Origin: Lysobacterales bacterium
GTDB taxonomy: Bacteria; Pseudomonadota; Gammaproteobacteria; Xanthomonadales; Xanthomonadaceae
Assembly: GCA_014946745.1 (NCBI GenBank)
Contig: JADCRD010000002.1
Span: forward strand, 372,001 to 436,000
Length of the DNA: 64,000 nt
Direction of reading: 5' to 3'
Shown in pieces: positions 25,999-34,731 of this stretch. The stretch's first letter is position 1. The number at the start of each line of letters is the position of its first letter. The notes beneath the pieces were generated by a model, which did no database searches, had not been told where the DNA came from, and saw only the letters and a program-made list of their open reading frames with translations. Both the position numbers and the translations under genes were made by a program.

Positions 25999-28900
25999 AT
26001 GAGCCTCAACAAGAAGCGGTTCCGTTCGCGGGCTCTGTTTACGTTTGTGGGTGGGGTGCTGGTGATCAACCCGCTCTACGCACAGACCGTCGCCGAGAGC
26101 GATGACGCGGCACGCCTCGACGCGATTGTCGTCAGCGGCATGCGCGGGTCTCTCGAGCAGTCGATGGGCGTGCGACGCGACTCGACCGGCATCGTCGATG
26201 CCATCACCTCGGAGGACATCGGCAAGTTTCCTGACACCAATCTCGCCGAGTCCCTACAGCGAATCACCGGCATCTCGATCGAGCGCCGCGACGGCGAAGG
26301 CGCGCAGGTCACCGCGCGCGGATTCGGCCCGCAGTTCAATCTGGTGACCTTGAACGGGCGACAGATTCCCGGTGCGGATGCCTTTGGCGCTCCCGGACAG
26401 GTGCCCATCGGCGGCGTCGATGGCGGCACTCGCGCCTTCAACTTCGCACAGCTCGCTTCCGAGGCGGTCAGCGGCCTTGAGGTCTACAAGACGGGCCAGG
26501 CGCACGTACCCAGCGGTGGCATCGGCGCCTCGATCAACATCCTCACCGCACGGCCTCTGGATCGCGATGGCCTGGTGGCCAACGCCGGGCTCAAGGGCAT
26601 GTACGACGAGTCGGCGCCGTTCGACCGGGAGATCACCCCTGAAGTCTCGGGGATCTTCAGCTACGCGAACGACGAAAAGACCTGGGGCGTGAGCCTGAGC
26701 ACGAGCTACCAGGAGCGTCAGGGTGGCTCGATCCAGGCAACCGAGAACAACTGGAACGTCCAGCCATGGACCGGAACCGAGGCTGCGCTGCGTCCGGGTG
26801 CCACCGTGGTCAACCCGCCGGCGATCGGCCAGCTGTACGGCATGCCGAATGACATCCGCTATGCGTTCGCGGACTTCCAGCGCGAGCGCCTGAATGCGCA
26901 GGGTGTCCTGCAGTTCGCGCCGACCGACAGCCTCACGCTGACGCTGGACTACACCTACGGCAACAACGAGATCACCGAAGACCGCGGCGAACAGACGCAG
27001 TGGCTGCAGCGCTCCAACAGCTTCACGCATCTCGAGTTCGATACCGGCCAAGCGGTGGCCACGCCGATCTACCTGCGTGACGTGGTCGGCTTGAAGGACT
27101 TCGGTCTCGAGCAGCAGCGCAGCATGCAGAAGTACCGGCTGGATTCGCTGGGCTTCAACGCTGCCTGGCGCGCGACTGACGATCTGAGATTCACCGTCGA
27201 TACCCACCAGTCGAAGTCGCGCAGCCTGCCGAATGATCCGTTCACTGGCGGAGGCTCCACCTTCTTCAGCCTCGCTGGAACCAACAACTGCCAGGCGGGC
27301 GGGCCCTACTGCGGTGGTGGCTGGGCCCAGGAATTCCGCTTCAACAACGGCCTGCCGATCGCCTCACGCACCTGGTACCCGAGCATCGCGAACGCGATTG
27401 CCGGGACCAATGGGGTGGTCAATCCGGATTTCCCCGCCTCACAGCTCGGTTCGCAGGTGCTGCGCATCAACGCGCAGGCGCAGGAGTCGCGGGTCAAGGC
27501 GGGCAAGATCGACGGTGAATGGATGTTCGATGGCGGTCGCTTCCAGTTCGGCGTGGACTCGTCCGATACCCGCATGACCCGTCGCCAGAACAGCGAGATG
27601 TATGCGGCGCTCGGCGATTGGGGTGTGGCCAACGCGGGCAACGAATCCGGCATGACCGATCTGCTGACGCCCTTCAGCATCACCCGTCTGTTCAGTGACT
27701 TCGGCACCGCGGGCATTCCGACTGGCGCCTGGCGCGGAGACAGCAGCGCACTGGCGCAGTGGGCGGCGCAGCGCTACGGCGCCAGCACCCGCGTCAACCC
27801 GCAGTTGGCTGCCGACAACGAGATCAACGAGTCGGTGGATGCCGCCTACCTGCAGATCGAGCTTGACGGTGAGTTGGGTGGCAAGACGGTCAACACCCGC
27901 TTCGGACTGCGCTACGAGCGCACCGACATCACCTCGACCTCGGTGGTGGCGATTCCAGGCGCCATCGAATGGCAGGCGAACAACGATTTCCGGATCGTGC
28001 GTTCAAGCACGCTGCAACCCTTCAGCGAGAAGTCGAGTTACAGCCATCTGCTGCCGAACATGGACTTCGGCATCGATCTCACCGAAGACCTGAAGGGCCG
28101 GGTCTCGTTCAGCCAGACCATGTCGCGCGTGCCCTACGGCAATCTGTACGCGGGCCCAAGCCCGAACCAGCCCAGCGGTTCGATCCTGATCAATCCCTCG
28201 ACGCGGGCCACCGGAAGCGCGCAGAACCCGGCCCTGATTCCGCTCGAAGCGGACAACCTCGACCTCGCGCTGGAGTGGTACTTCGCACCGTCCAGCTACG
28301 TCACGCTGACCTACTGGAACAAGCGCGTCGACAACTTCGTCGGCAACACAGTCGTGCGTGAATCCCTGTACGACCTCCGGGATCCTTCCTCCGGACCCGA
28401 TGCGCGAGCCGCGCTCGACTTCCTGCTCAGTGCCGCCTGCCGAACCCAGGTGACCGCAGGTGGGGGTGATGTCGATGCCGCCTGCTCAGCCAATGACACC
28501 GCGCTGTTCACTGCCTTGGCGCTGCTCCGCAACCCGCGCACAGGTGGTCTGGGGGCGTACAACGGCACGGTCGCTCAGGTGCTGCAGATGGAGTTCGACT
28601 TCGACCTGGTGGGCGAGGCCGACGACCCGCTCTATCTGTTCGATGTCAATCGTCCCGTCAACCAGCGCAAGGCCAAGCTGAGCGGCTGGGAACTGGGCGG
28701 CCAGTACTTCCTCGGCGACACCGGCTTCGGCGTGTACGCCAACTACACCATCGTCAAGGGTGACGTCGGAATCAACGATGCCGGCGATCCCACCGTGGAT
28801 CAGTTCGCACTGCTCGGCCTGAGTGACACCGCCAATGCCATGCTGATGTACGAGAAGTATGGCTGGTCGGTGCGTCTGGCGTGGAACTGGCGCGACGAGT

Positions 28901-29130
28901 ATCTGATCCTTGCGAACCAGGGCGGCAGCCGCAATCCGTTCTATGTCGAGGAATACAGCCAGTGGGATCTGAGTACCAGCTACCGCATCAATGACAACAT
29001 GACGGTGTCGCTGGAAGCGATCAATCTGACCGGCGAAGACATCCGCTGGCGCGGGCGTTCGTACAACCAGTTCATCAAGCTGGCCGACCAGAGCCCGCGC
29101 TACATGCTCGGCTTCCGCTATACGTTCTAG
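25999..29130 (+). CDS. TonB-dependent outer-membrane receptor (Xanthomonas/Caulobacter type)
   Basis: 1043 residues from the ATG at 25999. A signal peptide (RALFTFVGGVLVINPLYAQ) precedes the plug, which opens with LDAIVVSGMRGSLEQSMGVR and TSEDIGKFPDTNLAESLQRI, both diagnostic of the TonB-Xanth-Caul group. A 22-strand barrel follows and ends in RYMLGFRYTF with a terminal Phe for BAM recognition. Upstream sequence in the same frame lacks a signal peptide. Relatives import plant-derived oligosaccharides; the two xyl-box-like operators upstream suggest xylo-oligosaccharides here. It is followed by sapC, cupin_8 and halogenase genes, a recurring set. Confidence 0.93.
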   Translation: MSLNKKRFRSRALFTFVGGVLVINPLYAQTVAESDDAARLDAIVVSGMRGSLEQSMGVRRDSTGIVDAITSEDIGKFPDTNLAESLQRITGISIERRDGEGAQVTARGFGPQFNLVTLNGRQIPGADAFGAPGQVPIGGVDGGTRAFNFAQLASEAVSGLEVYKTGQAHVPSGGIGASINILTARPLDRDGLVANAGLKGMYDESAPFDREITPEVSGIFSYANDEKTWGVSLSTSYQERQGGSIQATENNWNVQPWTGTEAALRPGATVVNPPAIGQLYGMPNDIRYAFADFQRERLNAQGVLQFAPTDSLTLTLDYTYGNNEITEDRGEQTQWLQRSNSFTHLEFDTGQAVATPIYLRDVVGLKDFGLEQQRSMQKYRLDSLGFNAAWRATDDLRFTVDTHQSKSRSLPNDPFTGGGSTFFSLAGTNNCQAGGPYCGGGWAQEFRFNNGLPIASRTWYPSIANAIAGTNGVVNPDFPASQLGSQVLRINAQAQESRVKAGKIDGEWMFDGGRFQFGVDSSDTRMTRRQNSEMYAALGDWGVANAGNESGMTDLLTPFSITRLFSDFGTAGIPTGAWRGDSSALAQWAAQRYGASTRVNPQLAADNEINESVDAAYLQIELDGELGGKTVNTRFGLRYERTDITSTSVVAIPGAIEWQANNDFRIVRSSTLQPFSEKSSYSHLLPNMDFGIDLTEDLKGRVSFSQTMSRVPYGNLYAGPSPNQPSGSILINPSTRATGSAQNPALIPLEADNLDLALEWYFAPSSYVTLTYWNKRVDNFVGNTVVRESLYDLRDPSSGPDARAALDFLLSAACRTQVTAGGGDVDAACSANDTALFTALALLRNPRTGGLGAYNGTVAQVLQMEFDFDLVGEADDPLYLFDVNRPVNQRKAKLSGWELGGQYFLGDTGFGVYANYTIVKGDVGINDAGDPTVDQFALLGLSDTANAMLMYEKYGWSVRLAWNWRDEYLILANQGGSRNPFYVEEYSQWDLSTSYRINDNMTVSLEAINLTGEDIRWRGRSYNQFIKLADQSPRYMLGFRYTF

Positions 29131-29153
29131 CAGGCTGTCGAGAAGCAGCCTGC
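29127..29153. repeat. Hairpin at the receptor stop, resembling the end of element family A
   Basis: GCAGGCTG (29130-29137) pairs with CAGCCTGC (29146-29153). The sequence also resembles the right end of the 58713-58871 element (TAACAGGCTGTTGAAAG on the minus strand). It may be a solitary element end reused as a transcript-end hairpin. The rest of the spacer to 29361 shows nothing else. Confidence 0.4.
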
Positions 29154-29361
29154 CAGTTCGGCCAGAAGGGCGACCGCTGTCTGCCCAGGGTTCAGGGCCG
29201 CTGCCCGTGCAGCGGCCCTGACTGGAGTGACTTTCGGCGCGCGCCCCGTCAAGCCTCGCGGAGTCGTTCTGAAGCCCTGCCGGATCGCACCCGGTCCTGC
29301 TTGCGAGACCGGGCGCGGCTGTGGAATCGTCACTGGCCCATCCACCGGAGTTGCAGCACGC

Positions 29362-30126
29362 ATGGCACGCTACGAAGTGCTGAACAATGTGACTCATGCC
29401 GGGCTGAGGGTCGTTACCGACTTCGGCGAGGTCTACGGCGATGCGCTGGGCATGCTGCCGGCGTTTCCGACCGAGTTCGCCGACCTGCAGCGCGAGTACC
29501 CGATCTTTCTGCGCCGACCGCGCGAGGGCGGCGACTACGAAACCGTGGCCTTGCTCGGATTCGAGCCCAAGGAAAACCTCTTCCTGCGCGAAGGCCAGTG
29601 GAGCGCGCACTATCTCCCCGGTGCACTCGCGCGCGGGCCATTCCTCATCGGGTTCCAGCATCGGGACATGCACGGCGAAGGCAGGCCTGAACCGGTCATC
29701 CATGTCGACATGGATCACCCGCGCATCAGCGTGAGCCATGGCGAGGCCGTGTTTCTCCCGCACGGCGGCCACAGCGCCTACCTCGAACACATCATCACCG
29801 TACTGCGCGGCATCCATGACGGCGCGCAGGCCAGCGCGCGCATGTGCGCTGCGTTCGACGCGCTCGGGCTGATCCAGCCGATCGAGCTCGACGTCCGATT
29901 CGATGCCGAACACGGCGTCAAGGTCGGCGGTTTGTATGCACTGGATCGTGCGCGTCTCGCCGCGCTGGATGCGGACGCGCTGCACGGCCTGCATCAGGCC
30001 GGTTGGCTCGAAGGGGCGTATCTGCTTCTGGCTTCGCAGCACAACGTGCGCCGCCTGCTGGCGGAGAAGCAGCGACGACTGCGGGCAGCAGCAACGCCGG
30101 CCAGCCCGGCCGGACGCGCCGCTTGA
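29362..30126 (+). CDS. SapC-family protein
   Basis: 254 residues from the ATG at 29362 (MARYEVLNNVTHAGLRV). SapC-family signatures are AFPTEFADLQREYPIFLRR, LLGFEPKENLF and a conserved RGPFLIGF. The family is named after an S-layer-associated gene of Campylobacter, but its function in these clusters is not known. There is no signal peptide, so it is cytoplasmic. In Xanthomonadales and Caulobacterales it recurs directly after TonB receptors and before cupin and halogenase genes, exactly as here. The next start is 17 bp past its stop. Confidence 0.85.
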   Translation: MARYEVLNNVTHAGLRVVTDFGEVYGDALGMLPAFPTEFADLQREYPIFLRRPREGGDYETVALLGFEPKENLFLREGQWSAHYLPGALARGPFLIGFQHRDMHGEGRPEPVIHVDMDHPRISVSHGEAVFLPHGGHSAYLEHIITVLRGIHDGAQASARMCAAFDALGLIQPIELDVRFDAEHGVKVGGLYALDRARLAALDADALHGLHQAGWLEGAYLLLASQHNVRRLLAEKQRRLRAAATPASPAGRAA

Positions 30127-30142
30127 TGCGGAGTCGCGCAGG

Positions 30143-31162
30143 ATGATCCAAGGCGCCGTCGAGATCCGTTCCATGGACCTTCCCTTCGAGGACGTGTCCA
30201 TCGAGCTGCTGGCGGCTGCGGCCGAGCCGGTCGTGCTGCGGGGGCTGGCGCGCCATTGGAGCCTTGTCGAAGCCGGTCGGCAGGGGCCGAATGCGGCGAT
30301 GGATCTGCTGCGAGGCCACTACAACGGTCGACCGGTGCAGTTCTCGCACGGTGAGCCGGCGATACGCGGGCGGCCGTTCTACAGCGACGACTTCACCGCC
30401 TTGAACTGCGAGGTCCGGCGCAGCGACCTCGGCAGCGTGCTCGATGCCCTGCAAAGCCAGCTCGATACGCCCGAGCCGGCCATGTACTACCTCGCCTCGC
30501 TGCCCGTCGACAGTTGCCTGCCGGGTTTGCGCGAGCGCAACGACCTCGACTTCGCGTCCAAGGGCATCGATGCGCCGCCAAGCATCTGGATCGGCAATCG
30601 CGTCACGGCGTCCTGCCACTACGACGCTCCCAACAACATCGCCTGCTGCGCGGTGGGCCGGCGCCGGTTCACCCTGTTTCCTCCGGATCAGATCGGCAAT
30701 CTGTATCCGGGCCCGCTGGATCCCACGCCCGGCGGTCAGGCCGTCAGCGTCATCGACTTCAATGCGCCCGATCTCGATCGCTATCCGCGCTTTCGCGAGG
30801 CGATGTCAGTGGCGCGCTCGGTCGAGCTCGAACCCGGCGACGCGCTCTTCGTTCCCAGCCTGTGGTGGCATCACGTCGAGGCCTTGGACGCCTTCAACGT
30901 GCTGATCAACTACTGGTGGACGAGCCATCCCGCCTGGATGCCGACCCCGATGCACGCGCTGTATCACGCGCTCTGGACCTTGCGCGATCGCCCCGAGCCG
31001 GAAAAGCGCGCCTGGCGCGAAGTGTTCGACTACTACGTGTTCGGCCCGGCCGATCGCGCCGGCGCGCACCTGCCGCCGGCAGCCCGCCATGTGCTGGGGC
31101 CCATCGACGAAGCTGTAGCGCGCCAGCTGCGCGCGATGCTCATCGGCAAGCTCAACCGATGA
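30143..31162 (+). CDS. Cupin-like (JmjC-type, cupin_8) Fe(II)/2OG oxygenase homologue
   Basis: 339 residues from the ATG at 30143; an alternative ATG is ten codons on. The cupin_8 fold is marked by AEPVVLRGLARHWSLV near the start, the metal pair His-x-Asp in SCHYDAPNNIACC, and the distal His in FVPSLWWHHVEALD. These are the ligands expected of JmjC-type hydroxylases such as FIH-like proteins. Relatives next to TonB receptors have been called Pass1-related. The substrate is unknown. Its tight spacing to sapC and the halogenase gene suggests one operon. Confidence 0.85.
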   Translation: MIQGAVEIRSMDLPFEDVSIELLAAAAEPVVLRGLARHWSLVEAGRQGPNAAMDLLRGHYNGRPVQFSHGEPAIRGRPFYSDDFTALNCEVRRSDLGSVLDALQSQLDTPEPAMYYLASLPVDSCLPGLRERNDLDFASKGIDAPPSIWIGNRVTASCHYDAPNNIACCAVGRRRFTLFPPDQIGNLYPGPLDPTPGGQAVSVIDFNAPDLDRYPRFREAMSVARSVELEPGDALFVPSLWWHHVEALDAFNVLINYWWTSHPAWMPTPMHALYHALWTLRDRPEPEKRAWREVFDYYVFGPADRAGAHLPPAARHVLGPIDEAVARQLRAMLIGKLNR

Positions 31163-31237
31163 CTGCAGCTCAACCTGCCCACCGTCTCCGTCGCCTGCGG
31201 CGATCGCGAGCCACCCGAATGCTGCTGGAATGCACAG

Positions 31238-32797
31238 ATGGCCGATGAAGCGCGCAGGGTCCGCAAGGTAGTGATTGCCGGCGGCGGCACCGCTGGCTGG
31301 GTGGCGGCCTGCGCGCTGAGCCATCAGTTCCGCGATCTGCTCGAGATCACCCTGGTCGAGTCCGAGCAGATCGGCACGATCGGCGTCGGAGAATCCACCA
31401 TTCCGACCATTCGGACCTTCCATCGCCTGCTGCAGATCGACGAGCGCGAATTCATGCGCGCCACCGCCGCCTGCTTCAAGCTGTCGATCAAGTTCAGCGA
31501 CTGGGGCCGCGAGGGCGAGACCTATATCCACCCCTTCGGCCGCACCGGGCTCGGCACCTGGGCCTGCGAGTTCCACCACTTCTGGCTGGACAGCCTGCGC
31601 CGCGGCACGCGCAGCGAGCTTGCCGACTACTGCCTGGAGGCGGCCGCCTCGCGTGCGGATCGTTTCGCCTTGACCGGTGCCGCCCAGGGCAGCGCCGCGA
31701 GCTGGTCGACGCGCTGGGAGCCCGCGCAGTCGGGCCCCGGGCAAGGCGAGCTGAGCTATGCCTACCATCTGGATGCCGCGCAGTACGCTGCGTTCCTGCG
31801 GCGTCGCGCCGAACAGCAGGGCCTGGTGCGGGTGGAGGGCAAGATCCGTGAAGTCCGCCAGCATGCGGACAGCGGCGATGTTTCCGCCCTGGTGCTGGAC
31901 AGCGGCCAGGTCATCGAGGGTGATCTGTTCATCGACTGCACGGGCTTTCGCGGGCTGCTGATCGAGCAGACCCTGAAGACCGGCTACGAGGACTGGACCC
32001 ACTGGCTGCCCTGCGATCGCGCGGTGGCGATGCAGACCGAGTCCGTGGGGCCCGCCGTGCCCTACACGCGGGCAAGCGCCCACCGTGCCGGCTGGCGCTG
32101 GCAGATTCCGCTGCAGCATCGCGTCGGCAACGGCTGGGTGTTCTGCAGCCGCTACATGTCCGACGATGAGGCGAGCGCGCGCCTGCGGGAGGCCACACGG
32201 GGCGCTGCCCTGCGACCGCCCACGGTGGTGCCCTTCGTGACCGGGCGCAGGCGTCAGGTGTGGAGCCACAACGTCGTTGCACTGGGCCTGTCGAGCGGCT
32301 TCATCGAGCCGCTGGAATCGACCAGCATCCATCTCGCTCTGAGCGGCGTGGCGCGACTGATCCACATGTTTCCGTTCGCCGGCATCGATGACTCGCTGGT
32401 GCGCCGCTACAACGAGGCAAGCCGCGCGGAAGCCGAGCACGTCCGGGATTTCATCATCCTGCACTACCACGCGAACCAGCGCGACGAACCCATGTGGCAG
32501 GAATGCCGCGCCATGGGTCTTCCGGATTCGCTGGCGCATCGCATCGCCCTGTTCCGCGATCGCGCCCATGCCTGGCAGGGCGAGGATGAGCTGTTCCGGG
32601 TCGATTCGTGGACGCATGTGATGCTCGGCCAGGGCATCGTCCCGCGCGCGCACCATCCCCTGTCCAGAGCGCTGCCGGACGGCGACCTTGCCCAACTGCT
32701 GGCGGCGATCCGACAGCCGATCCAGCGCCGCGTGGAATCGATGCCGAGCCACCAGGCCTTTGTTGAGCGCTACTGCCCGGCCGAGCGCCTGCGCTGA
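31238..32797 (+). CDS. Flavin-dependent (tryptophan-type) halogenase family protein
   Basis: 519 residues from the ATG at 31238. The FAD-binding loop is VVIAGGGTAGW (residues 11-21), and ESEQIGTIGVGESTIPTIRTF is typical of PrnA/RebH relatives. A lysine in CFKLSIKF (Lys81) aligns with the catalytic Lys79 of PrnA. The WxWxIP signature is present as GWRWQIPLQ. The chemistry in this family is oxidation of halide by FADH2 and oxygen to a lysine-bound chloramine. Homologues in TonB-receptor clusters have no proven substrate, so the tryptophan label is by family only. It needs a flavin reductase not found nearby. Confidence 0.88.
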   Translation: MADEARRVRKVVIAGGGTAGWVAACALSHQFRDLLEITLVESEQIGTIGVGESTIPTIRTFHRLLQIDEREFMRATAACFKLSIKFSDWGREGETYIHPFGRTGLGTWACEFHHFWLDSLRRGTRSELADYCLEAAASRADRFALTGAAQGSAASWSTRWEPAQSGPGQGELSYAYHLDAAQYAAFLRRRAEQQGLVRVEGKIREVRQHADSGDVSALVLDSGQVIEGDLFIDCTGFRGLLIEQTLKTGYEDWTHWLPCDRAVAMQTESVGPAVPYTRASAHRAGWRWQIPLQHRVGNGWVFCSRYMSDDEASARLREATRGAALRPPTVVPFVTGRRRQVWSHNVVALGLSSGFIEPLESTSIHLALSGVARLIHMFPFAGIDDSLVRRYNEASRAEAEHVRDFIILHYHANQRDEPMWQECRAMGLPDSLAHRIALFRDRAHAWQGEDELFRVDSWTHVMLGQGIVPRAHHPLSRALPDGDLAQLLAAIRQPIQRRVESMPSHQAFVERYCPAERLR

Positions 32798-32838
32798 GAC
32801 CCGCCCGGGTCGCCCGGCGGGCCGCGTAGAGCCCTGCC

Positions 32839-34545
32839 TCAGCGCTCGATCAAGTCCACATGGGGCCCCAGCATCGCCCCGACGAACCCACCGGCGACAT
32901 CCGTGCTGAGGATACGACCGTCCTGCACGCCACCGATGGGCACCGGGCCTTCGCCAAGGTCGTAGCTGAACTGGTAGTCGGCATCCCCCGCGGCGAGCCG
33001 CAGCAGCAAGGGCTCACCGTCGGCGAGATCGACCTCAGCGACCGTCCGCGTTTCACCGGCCGCCCGCTTCTGCAGTAGCAGCACGCGACCCGTGGCGGTT
33101 CGGCGCAGGCCGAGGTAGTACCAGTGATCCTCGTTCTGGAAGGCCACCAGGCCGGCCGAGATCTCGGTGCTTTCAGGAGTGGCCACGCGCAGCTCGGCCT
33201 CGAATCGCAGATGCTGCTGGCGGCGGCCGAGAAAGGCCGGACGGCCGCTGCCTTGCAGCCGGTCCGACTGGGCACTCAAGCGCAGCCAGCCTGCTTGATC
33301 CTTCAGTGTGGCCCAGCCCTGACTCGGGCCGCGCAGGCTGAGCCAGGCGCGGTCCAGCTGCGGGCCTTCGAACTCGTCCCGCCATTCGAAGTTGCCGGAG
33401 AGCGGCGCCTGCCTTGCCGGGCCCTGCATCGCTTTCGGCGCAGGCAGAACGCTGGGAATGGGCCTGCCCTCGGGCAGGATGTGCGGCCAGCCGTCGCGCC
33501 ACTCGACGGGCAGCAGAAAGGTCTCGCGGCCGGTGTTGTAGTGCACTTCGCCATAGGTGCGGCTCGACAGGAAGGTCGCCCACCAGCTGCCGTCCTCCAT
33601 CTGCACCAGATCGGCATGACCGGCATTGGTGATCGGGTGCGGGCGGGCCGGATCGAGATCGCGCTGGGTCAGGATCGGATTGTTCTCATAGGGCACATAC
33701 GGCCCCCAGACCTCGCGACTGCGCAGCACGACCTGCGAATGCTGCGGGCCGGTGCCGCCCTCGGCGCAGACCAGGTAGTACCAGCCGTTGACGCGGTAGA
33801 GGTGCGGACCCTCGATCCATATCGGCTGGGTGGCAGGGTCGACGCCGCCGTCGATCAGCACCCGACGCGGGCCGACCGCCGTGTTGGTCTTGAGGTCGAA
33901 CGCCTGCATCCAGATCGCGCGGTGGCCGTCGTAGCGCGGCTCGCCGTGCGGTGGGCCATTGTTGAGCACATAGGCCTGGCCGTCGGCATCGACGAACAGC
34001 GAGGGGTCGATGCCTTCGATGCCGGGCAACCAGATCGGATCCGACCACGGCCCTGCTGGATTCTTGGCGGTGACCAGAAAATTGCCGCCGTTGTCGACCG
34101 CGGTGTTGAAGACGTAGAAGGTGCCCTCGTGGTGTTCGATGGTCGGCGCGAACACGCCGCGCGAAACGCCGAGTCCGCTGAAGTCGAGCTGTTCCGCGCG
34201 ATCGATCACGCTGCCGATCTGGGTCCAGTGCACCAGATCGCGGCTCTCGAACACCGGAATGCCGGGGAACCAAACGAAGGTCGAGTGCACCAGGTAGTAG
34301 CGCTCGCCGACGCGGGTGATGCTGGGGTCCGGATGGAAGCCGGCCAGGATCGGATTGCGGAAGTGGCCCCCCGGCAGCGGCTGCTCGAACACCGCATCAC
34401 GACCGACGTAGCGGAAATGGTCGAACAGGGCGGACGGGTCGGCAAAGACCGGTGTCGCCATCATCGGGGCAAGTGCGACCAGCATTGCGCGCAGCCGCAC
34501 GCGCCACTTGGTGCAAGGCGAGGTCTCGACGGGCATCGTGCTCAT
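32839..34545 (-). CDS. Secreted GH43 beta-xylosidase/arabinofuranosidase
   Basis: 568 residues from the ATG at 34545; a Sec signal precedes VFADPSALF. A five-bladed propeller (about 60-370) carries the GH43 triad: Asp73 in AGFHPDPSITR, Asp180 in GIDPSLFVD, Glu245 in IWIEGPHLYR. A C-terminal beta-sandwich (about 385-568) resembles the domain found in GH43_12-like enzymes. It should trim xylose or arabinose side groups from xylan or its oligomers in the periplasm or outside. It is cotranscribed direction-wise with the esterase upstream (gap 185 bp, filled by a small repeat element). Confidence 0.9.
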   Translation of the reverse strand: MSTMPVETSPCTKWRVRLRAMLVALAPMMATPVFADPSALFDHFRYVGRDAVFEQPLPGGHFRNPILAGFHPDPSITRVGERYYLVHSTFVWFPGIPVFESRDLVHWTQIGSVIDRAEQLDFSGLGVSRGVFAPTIEHHEGTFYVFNTAVDNGGNFLVTAKNPAGPWSDPIWLPGIEGIDPSLFVDADGQAYVLNNGPPHGEPRYDGHRAIWMQAFDLKTNTAVGPRRVLIDGGVDPATQPIWIEGPHLYRVNGWYYLVCAEGGTGPQHSQVVLRSREVWGPYVPYENNPILTQRDLDPARPHPITNAGHADLVQMEDGSWWATFLSSRTYGEVHYNTGRETFLLPVEWRDGWPHILPEGRPIPSVLPAPKAMQGPARQAPLSGNFEWRDEFEGPQLDRAWLSLRGPSQGWATLKDQAGWLRLSAQSDRLQGSGRPAFLGRRQQHLRFEAELRVATPESTEISAGLVAFQNEDHWYYLGLRRTATGRVLLLQKRAAGETRTVAEVDLADGEPLLLRLAAGDADYQFSYDLGEGPVPIGGVQDGRILSTDVAGGFVGAMLGPHVDLIER

Positions 34546-34551
34546 GGGCTC

Positions 34552-34731
34552 AGAGCGTGTGAAAAAACCCAGACGCCGTAGCGAGGGCGTCTCTGGGCGT
34601 TCGTGGCAAAGCGCGCGACGTGAATTCAAGGGAGTTTGGCGAGCCAAATGACCGCGGAATTCGCGGAGTGCGCTGCCGCCACGGACGTCCAGAGGCGGCC
34701 GCAGTAGGCGGATGGTTTTTTCACATGCTCT
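34552..34731. mobile_element. 180-bp element with 18-bp terminal inverted repeats
   Basis: Left end AGAGCGTGTGAAAAAACC (34552-34569) and right end GGTTTTTTCACATGCTCT (34714-34731) pair with one mismatch. There is no ORF. It fills the whole space between the esterase and GH43 genes; its last base is the first base of the esterase stop codon. The size, ends and lack of genes fit a MITE. No convincing target duplication is seen. Confidence 0.6.
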
